This document shows, piece by piece, positions 16,965 to 25,400 of a DNA stretch of 64,000 nt. Positions within the stretch are counted from its first letter, which is position 1; each line of letters starts with the position of its first letter. The stretch covers positions 1-64,000 of the forward strand of contig NZ_LMIO01000003.1 of assembly GCF_001428745.1 (NCBI RefSeq). Direction: 5' to 3'. The translations under genes were made by a program, and so were the position numbers. The DNA is from Leifsonia sp. Root227 (GTDB lineage: Bacteria; Actinomycetota; Actinomycetes; Actinomycetales; Microbacteriaceae). The notes beneath the pieces were generated by a model. That model made no database searches. It saw nothing but the letters and a program-made list of their open reading frames with translations, and was not told the origin of the DNA.

Positions 16965-18214
16965 CGGTGATCCTCGTGGTCGGTGCGGGTGGGGGCGGGG
17001 CGGGCGTGGTCGGTGGGGGAGGGTTCGGTGCGGGTGAGGTCGGCGGGGGCGGGACGCCAATCGGCGGGGACGGGCAGCCAGTCGGCGCCGTCGTGCTGGC
17101 CCAGAGTAGGAGCGGTGACGCCGCGCCGAGGTGGAGAACCGGCCAGATGGATGGGGTTGGCCGGCTGGCGCGCGTCCACCGCCCCGAGCTCGTCTGTGAG
17201 CTCCTGCACGGGATGCGCGCCGAAGCTCTCCGCGAGCGCGATCGCCTCTGTGATCGTGTTCACCAGCCCGGCGGGGACGTCCCTGGCGTCGAGGATCCGC
17301 TTCCAGTGCTCGGCCGGCGCGGTGGTGAGCACCGCTTCGAGTTCGCGCCGCAGCGCATCCCGTTGGCCGACCCGCGTGGCGTTGCTGACGAAGCGCGCGT
17401 CGGCGGCAAGCTCAGGACGCCCGAGCGCCTCGGCGAGGGCGGCGAACTGCCGGTCGTTGCCGACGGCGATCACGAGATCGCGGTCTTGGCAGGCGAAGAC
17501 CTCGTACGGCGCGATGCTGGGGTGCGCGTTCCCCCGGCGCACGGGGTCGACGCCGGTGGCGATGGCGCTGGACGCCTGGTTGGTGAGAGCGGCGAGCAGG
17601 GTGCCGAGCAGATCGACGTCGAGGTGGTCGCCGAGGCCGGTCGCCTCCCTGGTGCGCAGCGCCAGCAGGATGCCGGAGAACGCGTTCAGGCCGGTGAGCA
17701 CGTCCACCAGCGCGACGCCCGCCTTCGTCGGCGGACCGTCCGGTGCACCCGTCACGCTCATCAGGCCGCCCACCGCCTGCACCAGCAGGTCGTAGCCCGG
17801 CAGGCTCACGCCCTGGCCGAATCCGGTGATCGAGCAGTAGACGACGCCGGGGTTGACGGCGCGCACGGCGGCGTCGTCCAGGCCGAACCGCTCCATCGTG
17901 CCGGGGAGGAAGTTCTCAATGACGACGTCGGCGGAGTGCGCGAGGCGGCGCGCGGTGGCGATGCCGTCCGGTGTCCGGAGGTCGCAGACGATCGACCGCT
18001 TGCTGCGGTTCAAGCCGGCGAAGTAGGTCGACCTGCCCTGCGCATCCACCGGCGGCAGCCACTGCCGGGTGTCGTCGCCGTGCGGGCTCTCGATCTTGAT
18101 GACGTCCGCGCCGAAGTCGGCGAGCATCATCGAGGCGTACGGACCGGCCAGGATGCGCGTGAAGTCGGCGACCCGGATGCCCGCGAGGGGCGCGGCTCGA
18201 TCGTGCTGCGTCAT
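16961..18214 (-). CDS. Class III CoA-transferase (CaiB/BaiF family)
   Basis: A 417-residue enzyme that moves CoA from a donor thioester to a carboxylic acid. The N-terminus reads LAGIRVADFTRILAGPYASMMLADFGADVIKIE, the family hallmark; LLVQAVGGLMSVTG and DVLTGLNAFSGIL follow. The ATG at 18214 is preferred to one at 18250, which lies inside the 16-base regulatory motif. The last 35 residues are a Pro/Thr/Arg/Asp-rich tail not usual in the family. First gene of the CoA-transferase/acyl-CoA dehydrogenase/aldehyde dehydrogenase operon. The substrate acid is probably glutarate-like, judging from the neighbour. Confidence 0.9.
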   Translation of the reverse strand: MTQHDRAAPLAGIRVADFTRILAGPYASMMLADFGADVIKIESPHGDDTRQWLPPVDAQGRSTYFAGLNRSKRSIVCDLRTPDGIATARRLAHSADVVIENFLPGTMERFGLDDAAVRAVNPGVVYCSITGFGQGVSLPGYDLLVQAVGGLMSVTGAPDGPPTKAGVALVDVLTGLNAFSGILLALRTREATGLGDHLDVDLLGTLLAALTNQASSAIATGVDPVRRGNAHPSIAPYEVFACQDRDLVIAVGNDRQFAALAEALGRPELAADARFVSNATRVGQRDALRRELEAVLTTAPAEHWKRILDARDVPAGLVNTITEAIALAESFGAHPVQELTDELGAVDARQPANPIHLAGSPPRRGVTAPTLGQHDGADWLPVPADWRPAPADLTRTEPSPTDHARPAPTRTDHEDHR

Positions 18215-18244
18215 ATCTGCATCCAACCAGACGTCCTTGTCGTG

Positions 18245-18260
18245 TTGCAACGTGGAAATA
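18245..18260 (+). promoter_or_regulatory. LacI-type operator motif, copy 1
   Basis: The 16-base word TTGCAACGTGGAAATA lies 31 bases before the CoA-transferase start and just after the LacI gene. The core is an imperfect palindrome around CG (TTGCAAC / GTGGAAA), typical of LacI-family sites. The same word occurs exactly at 19401-19416 (opposite strand) and at 28535-28550. Confidence 0.75.
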
Positions 18261-18264
18261 TTTG

Positions 18265-19344
18265 TCAGTCCGTGCGCGGCGACCCCGTCGACTCGCGTCT
18301 CACCAGGCTGTACGGGGCGTGATCGGTGCGCGGTTCGGCATCCGGCTCGTCAAGGCGTCGCAGCATCGCGACGATCGCCAGCCGCGCGATCTCGTGCAGG
18401 TCGGGGGAGATGGTCGTGAGCGACGGAGCGGAGAACGCGGCCTCCGCCGTGTTGTCCCAGCCGACCACCGCGACGTCGTCCGGCACCCGGATGCCCGCCT
18501 CGCGGAACGCGCGGAGCGCACCGATGGCGAGGAGGTCGTTCGCGCAGACCAGGCCGTCGAGCCCGTCCATCCGTTCGATCAGCTCCGTGGTGCGCTCGTA
18601 GCCCTCTTCGCGCGAGTAGTCGCCGTCCGGACTCGACTGATCCCAGCGCGAGACCGTGACGATGTGCGCGGGGTCGGCCGTCAGCCCCTCCTCGTCCAGT
18701 GCGTTCTGGAAGCCCCGGATGCGCAGGTCGGCGGGAGCGGCGCCGATCGTTCCCACCTTCACGTCTCCCAGGAAGCCGAGCGTGCGCCGCCCGCTCTCGA
18801 TCAGGCACCGGGTGGCGTCGTAGCTCGACCGGACGTTGTCGACCACCACGCTGTCGATCCGAGTGCTGCGGAACCGCTCGCCGAGCAGCACCAGCGGCGT
18901 CGCTCCCCGTTCGGCCTCGAAGCGCTCCAGGTCGATCGTCAGCGGGCTGAACAGGATGCCGTCGGTGAGGATCGTGCGGAACCCCGCGGCCACGCGAAGC
19001 TCCCGCTCCAGGAGTCCCCTGGTCTCGTCGATCACCACGTCGTAGCCGAACTGCTCAGCCTCCGTCACGACGGCGTGGGCGAGCTGGGCGAAGTACGGAT
19101 GCGAGACGAACGGCACAGAGAGCGTGAGCAGCTTGCTCCTGCCGCTGCGGAGCTGCCGCGCCGCCAGCTGGGGCCGGTAGCCGATCTCGGCGATGGCCGC
19201 CTCGACCTTGGTGCGCGTCGCTTCGCTGATGTATTTGTGCCCGTTGACCACGTTCGAGACCGTGCGGTACGAGACGCCCGCGAGAGCCGCGACGTCTTTG
19301 ATCGTCGGCGCTCCCGTGCGTCGCCCCGGTGGTTGCTCGTCCAT
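18265..19344 (-). CDS. LacI family transcriptional regulator
   Basis: A 359-residue repressor. Residues about 13-60 are the LacI helix-turn-helix and hinge: PTIKDVAALAGVSYRTVSNVVNGHKYIS, then RPQLAARQLRSGRS. A periplasmic-binding-like effector domain follows (VVGWDNTAEAAFSAPSLTTI near the end). The ATG at 19344 is chosen to put the HTH near the N-terminus; no clear ribosome site precedes it, and a GTG three codons upstream is possible. It is divergent from an ABC sugar operon. Copies of a LacI-type motif in this promoter region and at two other operons suggest a local regulon of which this is the regulator. The effector is unknown. Confidence 0.92.
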   Translation of the reverse strand: MDEQPPGRRTGAPTIKDVAALAGVSYRTVSNVVNGHKYISEATRTKVEAAIAEIGYRPQLAARQLRSGRSKLLTLSVPFVSHPYFAQLAHAVVTEAEQFGYDVVIDETRGLLERELRVAAGFRTILTDGILFSPLTIDLERFEAERGATPLVLLGERFRSTRIDSVVVDNVRSSYDATRCLIESGRRTLGFLGDVKVGTIGAAPADLRIRGFQNALDEEGLTADPAHIVTVSRWDQSSPDGDYSREEGYERTTELIERMDGLDGLVCANDLLAIGALRAFREAGIRVPDDVAVVGWDNTAEAAFSAPSLTTISPDLHEIARLAIVAMLRRLDEPDAEPRTDHAPYSLVRRESTGSPRTD

Positions 19345-19378
19345 GCTGGTCACGGTGACATCGTAGTGAAGGCAAATC

Positions 19379-19392
19379 TTGCAACGTTGACC
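19379..19392 (+). promoter_or_regulatory. Partial LacI-type motif in the divergent promoter region
   Basis: TTGCAACGTTGACC carries the same TTGCAACG half-site as the 16-base motif, with a better-matched core (CAACGTTG is palindromic). It is centred about 23 bases from the next copy, roughly two helical turns, as expected for paired operators. Confidence 0.6.
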
Positions 19393-19400
19393 TATCGGCT

Positions 19401-19416
19401 TATTTCCACGTTGCAA
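19401..19416 (-). promoter_or_regulatory. LacI-type operator motif, copy 2
   Basis: Exact reverse complement of the word at 18245-18260. It lies between the divergent LacI gene and the ABC transporter operon, so binding here could control both. Confidence 0.75.
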
Positions 19417-19601
19417 TATTCTGCGAACTCTGCTTGAGTGTCCCTGCGAGCAGCTCCGCACGACCCCAGGCGGAGGCTGTCCGGCAATCACCATTCCGGC
19501 CGGAAACCCGTATCGCACGCGCCATAGAGGCACCCCCTCCTCGACGCGCACCGCGGAAGCCCGACCCCGAACATCCAATCAACGACGAGGAGATGATCTG
19601 T

Positions 19602-20978
19602 ATGACAGCAGGCACCAAGCGGCGACCGAAACGGTTGCTGGCGGTCGCAGGCGCGGCAGCGCTCAGCCTGATCGCGCTCACCGCGTGCACCGGCACCGGA
19701 TCGAGCGACAAGCCCGCGGCGGTCGACGGCGGCGGCATCGGCACGGCGAAGAAGCACGTGAAGATCACGATGATGTCGAACGACGCGTTCGCCCAGCAGT
19801 GGCAGGACCAGCTGGTCCCGGAGTTCAACAAGGAGTTCCCGTACATCGACGTCACCATCGACGCCGTCCCGTACACGGAACTGCTCGCCAAGGGGCTGCT
19901 GAACGGCACCGACCCCGACCCGCAGTACGACCTGATCACGCTGGACGACCCGTGGACGCCGCAGCTCGCCAACGCCGGTGTGCTGATGGACCTCAAGAAC
20001 GACGCCAAGCAGTGGACGGACAAGGGATACGACTGGGCCGACTTCAACGCGGCGCCGCTCGCATCCAGCGAGTGGGACGGCAAGCAGTACGGCGTCCCGC
20101 TGCGCTCCAACATGCTGCTGATGTTCTACAACAAGGCCCTGTACGCCAAGGCAGGCCTTGCAGAGCCAACCCCTGAGCTCACCTGGGACCAGTACCTGAA
20201 GGAGGCCCCGTCGCTGGTGCAGGACACCGACGGCGACGGCAAGGTCGACTCCTGGGCCGTCGGCCTCACCTGGATGCGCGGGGTACTCTCTCCGCCGGTC
20301 TGGCAGGCCGTCCTCAACTCCAACGGCGGCGCGCTGTTCGACAAGGACATGAAGCCGACGTTCGACACCAAGGCGGGCATCGCGGCACTGCAGACGCAGG
20401 TCGACCTGCTCAAGTACGCGCCTCCCGGAGCGACGAACTACAACTACACAGAGCCACTGGATGCGTTCCGCCAGGGCAAGGTCGCCTCCATCTTCACCTG
20501 GGGCAGCGCATACAAGAGCGCAGCGGTCGACCCGGCCGTCACCACGCTGACGCCCGACCAGGTCGGCATCCAGACGATGCCGGCAGGATCGGACGGCGCG
20601 AGCACGCACCGCGGCATCTGGAGCGGTTCGGTCTTCAAGAACTCCGCGCATCCGGAGGCCGCCTGGACCTTCCTGCAGTGGATGACGTCGAAGAAGGGCG
20701 AGGTCTGGACGACCAACACCCTCGGCTCGTTCCCCGCCCGCAAGTCGACCCTGGCCAGCACCCCGAGCCAGGCGTGGCTTGCGCCGGTCTTCACGACGAT
20801 CCAGAGCGCGTACGACGTGGCGGACAAGGGTCAGATGTGGCGGCCCCGCAGCCCGGAGTCGAACGCGATCCAGGAGATCCTCGCCGACCAGACGAGTGCG
20901 GCCGTCCAAGGACAGACGTCCGCGAAGGACGCGCTCGCGAAGGCCACCGATCAGATCAATGAACTGCTGAAGAAGTAA
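19602..20978 (+). CDS. Extracellular sugar-binding lipoprotein (ABC transporter)
   Basis: A 458-residue solute-binding protein. The ATG at 19602 is chosen because the GAGGAG ribosome site at 19587-19592 is 9 bases away; the ATG at 19593 touches that site. The signal peptide runs MTAGTKRRPKRLLAVAGAAA to the lipobox LTAC near residue 27. The mature protein shows KITMMSNDAFAQQWQ, LITLDDPWTPQLANAGVLMDL and IFTWGSAYK, typical of CUT1 binding proteins. First gene of the LacI-divergent operon. Substrate unknown; the neighbouring GH2 and DUF2804 genes suggest a glycoside. Confidence 0.92.
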   Translation: MTAGTKRRPKRLLAVAGAAALSLIALTACTGTGSSDKPAAVDGGGIGTAKKHVKITMMSNDAFAQQWQDQLVPEFNKEFPYIDVTIDAVPYTELLAKGLLNGTDPDPQYDLITLDDPWTPQLANAGVLMDLKNDAKQWTDKGYDWADFNAAPLASSEWDGKQYGVPLRSNMLLMFYNKALYAKAGLAEPTPELTWDQYLKEAPSLVQDTDGDGKVDSWAVGLTWMRGVLSPPVWQAVLNSNGGALFDKDMKPTFDTKAGIAALQTQVDLLKYAPPGATNYNYTEPLDAFRQGKVASIFTWGSAYKSAAVDPAVTTLTPDQVGIQTMPAGSDGASTHRGIWSGSVFKNSAHPEAAWTFLQWMTSKKGEVWTTNTLGSFPARKSTLASTPSQAWLAPVFTTIQSAYDVADKGQMWRPRSPESNAIQEILADQTSAAVQGQTSAKDALAKATDQINELLKK

Positions 20979-20983
20979 GGAAC

Positions 20984-21907
20984 ATGACAGTCGAACTCAC
21001 GAGACGGCGTGTGGACCGCGCCCGTCGCGTCTCGCGGACGCGGGACATCTTCAGCAGATGGACGTTCATGCTCCCGGCAACGGTGCTCCTCGCCGCTGTC
21101 CTCGCATACCCATTGCTCTACACGCTGCAGATCAGCTTCTCGAAGTTCGACCTGGCGACGTTCTCACCGACGGAATGGGTCGGTCTCGAGAACTACACGG
21201 CCGCGCTGAAGAACGAGACGTTCCAGAACTCCCTGGTCGTCACCGGCATCTACCTGGTGCTCGCTCTTCCCCTGCAGATCGTGCTCGGTTTCGGGATCGC
21301 CTACCTGATGAACGCCGAGTGGAGAGGGCGCGGCGTCGTCCGCGCCCTCTTCCTCATCCCGATGGTCGTGGCCCCTGTGGTCTCCGGCGGGATCTGGAAG
21401 ATGATCCTCGACCCGCTCTGGGGCGTCGTCGGCTGGTTCCTCGGCCTGTTCGGCATCCCGGCGATCGACTGGTTCGGCAGCGCGAGCATGTCGATGATCA
21501 GCGTCGTCATCATCGACACCTGGCGGTCCGTGCCGTTCGTCGCGCTGATCGCGGCTGCCGCGCTGCTCGCCCTGCCGAAGGACGTGTTCGAGGCGGCAAA
21601 AGTGGACGGGGCGAACTGGTGGCAGACGCTCTGGTCGGTGAGCCTCCCCATGCTCGGGCCGATCATCGCCGCGACGTTCGTGGTGCGCTGGCTGGGCGCA
21701 GTGAAGATGTTCGACATCATCCTCGCGACCACCAACGGGGGACCGGGGGAGGCGACGAACGTCGTCAACCTCTTCATCTACCAGCAGGCGTTCCGATTGC
21801 TCAAGTTCAGCGAGTCGTCGGCGATGGCGGTGATCGTGCTCGTCATCACGATGATCCTCACCTTCGTGTTCCTTCTGGGCAGTAAGAAATTGGAGGACAG
21901 GCTGTGA
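20984..21907 (+). CDS. Sugar ABC transporter permease, CUT1 MalF type
   Basis: A 307-residue membrane subunit starting 5 bases after the binding-protein stop, with an AAGGAAC ribosome site. Hydrophobic segments begin TFMLPATVLLAAVLAYPLLYTL. The EAA loop is EAAKVDGANWWQTLW, and NGGPGEATNVVNLFIYQQAF is a typical MalF-type late segment. It overlaps the next permease by 4 bases (GTGA). No ATPase gene lies in this operon. Confidence 0.92.
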   Translation: MTVELTRRRVDRARRVSRTRDIFSRWTFMLPATVLLAAVLAYPLLYTLQISFSKFDLATFSPTEWVGLENYTAALKNETFQNSLVVTGIYLVLALPLQIVLGFGIAYLMNAEWRGRGVVRALFLIPMVVAPVVSGGIWKMILDPLWGVVGWFLGLFGIPAIDWFGSASMSMISVVIIDTWRSVPFVALIAAAALLALPKDVFEAAKVDGANWWQTLWSVSLPMLGPIIAATFVVRWLGAVKMFDIILATTNGGPGEATNVVNLFIYQQAFRLLKFSESSAMAVIVLVITMILTFVFLLGSKKLEDRL

Positions 21908-22800
21908 CCGTCACCGCCAGGGAGCGCACCCGCGACTCCGACACTGCGCAGGAACCCCGCGCATCCCTGACCGGCAAGCGCCGCCGCGGCGAACGCGCGC
22001 GCATCTGGTCGGGCGTGATCATCTGCATCCTGTTCCTGCTCCCGCTGGTCTGGATGCTCCTCACCTCGTTCAAACAGCAGCGCGACATCTTCACCACACC
22101 GCCGACGTTCTTCTTCGACCCCACGCTCAACCAATACGTGCAGGCGTTCATCCAGGGCGGACTCGGCCCGAAGATGATCAACACGATCATCGTCGCAGGT
22201 GGCGCGGGCATCCTCTCGCTGGTCGCGGGAGCGATGGCCGGCTATGCGCTGTCGCGGCTGAAGATCAAGGGCGCGGCCACCATCGGCGTGCTGATCCTCG
22301 CCTCCCGCGGCGTGCCGCCGATCGCCCTCGCCGTCCCGATGTTCCTCGTCGCCCGCACGCTCGGGATCACCGACACGCACATCACCCTGATCCTCGCGTA
22401 CTGCTCGTTCGTCATCCCGTACGTGATGTGGCTGATGCGGGGCTTCTTCCTCGCACTGCCGAAGGACCTGGAGGAGTCGGCGATGATCGACGGCTGCTCC
22501 CGGATGGGCGCGTTCTTCCGGATCATCGTGCCGATCTCGGCGCCAGGACTCATCTCCACCTTCATCTTCAGCATCATCCTCGCCTGGGAGGAGCTGCTCT
22601 TCGCGCTGGTGCTGACCAACCGCAAGGCGACCACCCTGCCCGTCGCCATCGCCGGGATGGCGGGCGACACAGAGCACGGCGCGAACTGGGGCGCCCTCTC
22701 CGCAGCGGGGATGCTCACCGTCGTGCCCGTCGTGATCCTCGCCCTGCTCGTGCAGAAGTGGCTGATCCGCGGCCTCGCGGACGGCGCGACCAAGGGGTGA
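21904..22800 (+). CDS. Sugar ABC transporter permease, CUT1 MalG type
   Basis: A 298-residue partner permease with a GTG start overlapping the previous stop. The basic N-terminal tail (KRRRGERARIW) precedes the first helix near residue 37. The EAA loop is ESAMIDGCSRMGAFF. Together with the two preceding genes it makes a complete CUT1 importer apart from the ATP-binding subunit. A DUF2804 gene follows after 49 bases, apparently in the same transcription unit. Confidence 0.92.
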   Translation: MTVTARERTRDSDTAQEPRASLTGKRRRGERARIWSGVIICILFLLPLVWMLLTSFKQQRDIFTTPPTFFFDPTLNQYVQAFIQGGLGPKMINTIIVAGGAGILSLVAGAMAGYALSRLKIKGAATIGVLILASRGVPPIALAVPMFLVARTLGITDTHITLILAYCSFVIPYVMWLMRGFFLALPKDLEESAMIDGCSRMGAFFRIIVPISAPGLISTFIFSIILAWEELLFALVLTNRKATTLPVAIAGMAGDTEHGANWGALSAAGMLTVVPVVILALLVQKWLIRGLADGATKG

Positions 22801-22849
22801 GCCCCGTGCGACCCACACCGACCATCCACACACAGAAAGGCCAGAACGA

Positions 22850-23884
22850 GTGAGGCTTCCTCTCAAACCGGTCGCCCAGGGCGGCGAGCGCATCGCCGAG
22901 CGCGAGATCACCGAGACGACGGAGCTGTGTCTCCCATCGGGAAAGCTCAACCCTGCCGCGGTCGGCTGGACCCGCACGGCGCTGCACAGGACCGGCCTCG
23001 CCGGGTGGGGCCGCAACAAGCGCTTCGAATACTGGTCGATCGTCACGCCGACGTCGATCGTGACGATGAACATCTCGCACCACGACTACCGGGCGAACGT
23101 GTCCGTCACCTACCTCGACAGAGCGACCTACGGCGAGATCGTGCAGGGCGGCAACACCTGGCTGCCCGGCCACGGCGGGATGCGAGACGAGACCAACCGC
23201 GAGCCGATGGAGTCGAGCCGCAAAGACGTGCTCGTCCGGATGACGCCGCGCGGAGTCAACACCGTGCTGCACGCGGAGTCGCCGCGCATCTCGGTGGACC
23301 TGCGCATCATCGGCGAGCCGGATCACGAGTCGATGGGCGTCGTGGTGCCGTGGAGCGAACGCGCGTTCCAGTACACGAAGAAGGACAACTGCCTGCGCGC
23401 GCAGGGGGTGGTGATCGTCGACGGCGTCACCCACCGCATCGAACCGGACGAGTCGTACGCGGTGCACGACCGCGGGCGCGGCCGCTGGCCGTACTTCACG
23501 TTCTGGAACTGGGGCGCTGGGAACGGCCTGAGCGCAGACGGCAGGGAGATCGGCCTGCAGTTCGGCGGCAAGTGGACGGACGGCACCCCCTCCACGGAGA
23601 ACTGGCTGCGCGTCGACGGCCGCCTGCACAAGATCAGCTCGCACCTCGACTGGCGGTACGACCCCACCCAGTGGCTACGGCCGTGGACGCTCACCGGCCC
23701 AGGCGTCGAGGTCACCTTCACCCCGGAGCACCACACCAGGCACCTGTTCGACCGGTGGATCGTGAAGAGCAGAGGCGACACCTGCTTCGGCCACTACGCG
23801 GGCAGGATCACGCTGGAATCCGGCGAGGTCGTGGAGTTCGCGAACGTCTTCGGCCACGTCGAAGAGGTCGAACGCCGCTGGTGA
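22850..23884 (+). CDS. DUF2804 family protein (paralogue 1)
   Basis: A 344-residue soluble protein of unknown function with no signal peptide. The GTG start follows an AAAGG ribosome site. Characteristic stretches are ELCLPSGKLNPAAVGWTRT, WGRNKRFEYW, VPWSERAFQYTKK, VHDRGRGRWPY, GLQFGGKWTDGT and, near the end, CFGHYAGRI. These recur nearly word for word in the minus-strand protein at 24390-25400. Beta-strand-rich character suggests a lipocalin- or CrtC-like barrel, but that is a guess. Co-transcription with a sugar importer and the twin copy beside a GH2 enzyme argue for a role in handling the same glycoside. Confidence 0.85.
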   Translation: MRLPLKPVAQGGERIAEREITETTELCLPSGKLNPAAVGWTRTALHRTGLAGWGRNKRFEYWSIVTPTSIVTMNISHHDYRANVSVTYLDRATYGEIVQGGNTWLPGHGGMRDETNREPMESSRKDVLVRMTPRGVNTVLHAESPRISVDLRIIGEPDHESMGVVVPWSERAFQYTKKDNCLRAQGVVIVDGVTHRIEPDESYAVHDRGRGRWPYFTFWNWGAGNGLSADGREIGLQFGGKWTDGTPSTENWLRVDGRLHKISSHLDWRYDPTQWLRPWTLTGPGVEVTFTPEHHTRHLFDRWIVKSRGDTCFGHYAGRITLESGEVVEFANVFGHVEEVERRW

Positions 23885-23892
23885 CCAGACCA

Positions 23893-23908
23893 CCGGCCAC
23901 CCGGCCGG
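23893..23908 (+). terminator. Weak GC hairpin after the DUF2804 gene
   Basis: CCGGCC and GGCCGG pair around ACCC nine bases after the stop. It is all G/C without a T-tract and may end the transporter-DUF2804 transcript. Confidence 0.35.
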
Positions 23909-24001
23909 CACAGACCGCTCCGGACGCCACTGCGGAGGTCCACTGACGCAGCCGGAGCAGAGCGGGACGCCGTACCGATATGCGGCGCCCCGCTCACCCC
24001 C

Positions 24002-24028
24002 TCGAATCGCACATTTCGAACCGCACAT
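24002..24028 (+). repeat. Two near-identical 13-base direct repeats
   Basis: TCGAATCGCACAT at 24002 and TCGAACCGCACAT at 24016 differ at one base and lie just before the small reading frame at 24050. They could be a local duplication or a pair of protein-binding half-sites. Confidence 0.5.
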
Positions 24029-24049
24029 CCCTTGATCGGAGACAGCACC

Positions 24050-24367
24050 ATGTCAGTGAAGACCACGCGCCAGACTCCCGCTGTGCTCCGCGTGAGCGAG
24101 AGCGCGCTCGCCGTCGCCCCTCCCCGCTCCGGCGACGACAGGGGTGGATGCTCGGCCTGGTTGAGCGGCCCTGCCGGCTCCGGCACCGCGCGCATCCTGC
24201 ACCTGGAGGGCGACGCCCCGCATCCCGACCTGATCGTGGTCGACTACCCCGGCGCATACAGCAGGTCCTGGGTGCTGCACAGCGTCGTCGGCGAGCTCGC
24301 CGTCTTCACGCTGCTCGCGGAAGCGCCGACCTCGTTCCCCTCCAGGTCGCACGCGCTCGCCGGATGA
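24050..24367 (+). CDS. Small hypothetical protein, 105 residues
   Basis: I do not recognise it. The ATG at 24050 is preceded by CGGAGA at a reasonable distance, and codon use is like that of its neighbours. The product has no membrane segment or signal. Its C-terminal half (DLIVVDYPGAYSRSWVLHSV, then GELAVFTLLAEAP) has alternating strand/helix character and looks like part of a larger domain, so it may be the remnant of a truncated gene. It lies between the two DUF2804 genes and may be read with the transporter operon. Confidence 0.4.
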   Translation: MSVKTTRQTPAVLRVSESALAVAPPRSGDDRGGCSAWLSGPAGSGTARILHLEGDAPHPDLIVVDYPGAYSRSWVLHSVVGELAVFTLLAEAPTSFPSRSHALAG

Positions 24368-24389
24368 CGGCGGTCGGTGTCGGCCGAGC

Positions 24390-25400
24390 TCACCAGCGGT
24401 TGCGGACGTCCTCCGCCCAGCCGAGCAGCGCATCCACCCGGATGCGCCCCTCCGTGGTGTCGACCCAGCCGGAGTAGTGCCCGAAGCACTGGTGACCGCG
24501 GCTGCCGAAGACGACCAGCTCCGTCGAGCTGGTGTGATCCCAGAACGGGACGAAGGTCAGGTCGACGCCCGTGCCGTGGATGTGCCACGGGGCGAGCCAG
24601 TCGCGCTCGTCGTAGTCCCAGCCGAGTTCTTCGCTGATCTTGTGGAGCGTTCCGTCGACCAGCACGCCGTTCTCGGTCGAGCCCGTGCCGTCCGTCCACC
24701 TCCCGCCGAGCTGCAAGCCGATCGTGCGACCGTCGACGGTTCCCGACGCAGCTCCCCAGTTCCACTGCATCCGGTACGGCCAGCGCCCGCGTCCGTGGTC
24801 GAGGACGGCCCAGCTCTCGCCGACCGGCAGCTCGACGCGGTCGCCGGCCAGCTCCAGCCAGCCGACGGAGGGGCGGGCGACGTCCTTGACCGTGTACTGG
24901 AACCGCTTCTGCGACCACGGGACCACCACGGCGAGCACCTCGTGACCGTCGGGCCGCTCGGCGGTGATGTCGAAGGCGACATCCGCGGACCGCCCGCGCA
25001 GCCGGGTGCCGCCCGCGCTTTCGTCGATGTCGATCGAGAGCGATCGGGTGCGGGCTCGCGCCGGCCCGGCGCCGAGACGGGCTGCCAGTGTCGCGCTCCC
25101 GCTCAGCGGTGCGACGGCTCCGCGCTCGACCGTCCTGCCCGACCGGATGTCGTGGATCATGATGCCGTGCACCGAGGCGTAGTCGAGCGACGAGACGGTC
25201 AGCGAGACGATGTGGGTCGGCGTGGTGACCGCCCAGTACTCCCATCGCTTGTTCCTGCCCCAGCTCGTGGGGCCGCCGATGCCGGACGTATCGTGCAGCG
25301 GGGTCCTGCTCCAGCCGACCGCATCCGGATTCAGTCGTCCGCTCGGCAGGCAGAGGGCGACCTCCTCCGTGAGCTCACGCTCGACGATCCTGCGACCCAT
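24390..25400 (-). CDS. DUF2804 family protein (paralogue 2)
   Basis: A 336-residue homologue of the protein at 22850-23884, sharing ALCLPSGRLNPDAVGWSRT, WGRNKRWEYW, VPWSQKRFQYTVKD, LDHGRGRWPY, GLQLGGRWTDGTGSTEN and CFGHYSGW. Function unknown. Its start overlaps the 3' end of the GH2 gene by 26 bases and is set by a strong AAGGAG ribosome site, so the two are translated from one message. With the MFS gene they form an operon whose promoter carries the LacI-type motif at 28535. Confidence 0.85.
   Translation of the reverse strand: MGRRIVERELTEEVALCLPSGRLNPDAVGWSRTPLHDTSGIGGPTSWGRNKRWEYWAVTTPTHIVSLTVSSLDYASVHGIMIHDIRSGRTVERGAVAPLSGSATLAARLGAGPARARTRSLSIDIDESAGGTRLRGRSADVAFDITAERPDGHEVLAVVVPWSQKRFQYTVKDVARPSVGWLELAGDRVELPVGESWAVLDHGRGRWPYRMQWNWGAASGTVDGRTIGLQLGGRWTDGTGSTENGVLVDGTLHKISEELGWDYDERDWLAPWHIHGTGVDLTFVPFWDHTSSTELVVFGSRGHQCFGHYSGWVDTTEGRIRVDALLGWAEDVRNRW

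Noticed and set aside
19494..19505. Perfect 12-base palindrome TTCCGGCCGGAA upstream of the LacI-divergent binding protein
   Set aside because: Twelve-base palindromes of G/C-rich sequence are expected by chance several times in a window this long, and no second copy was seen.
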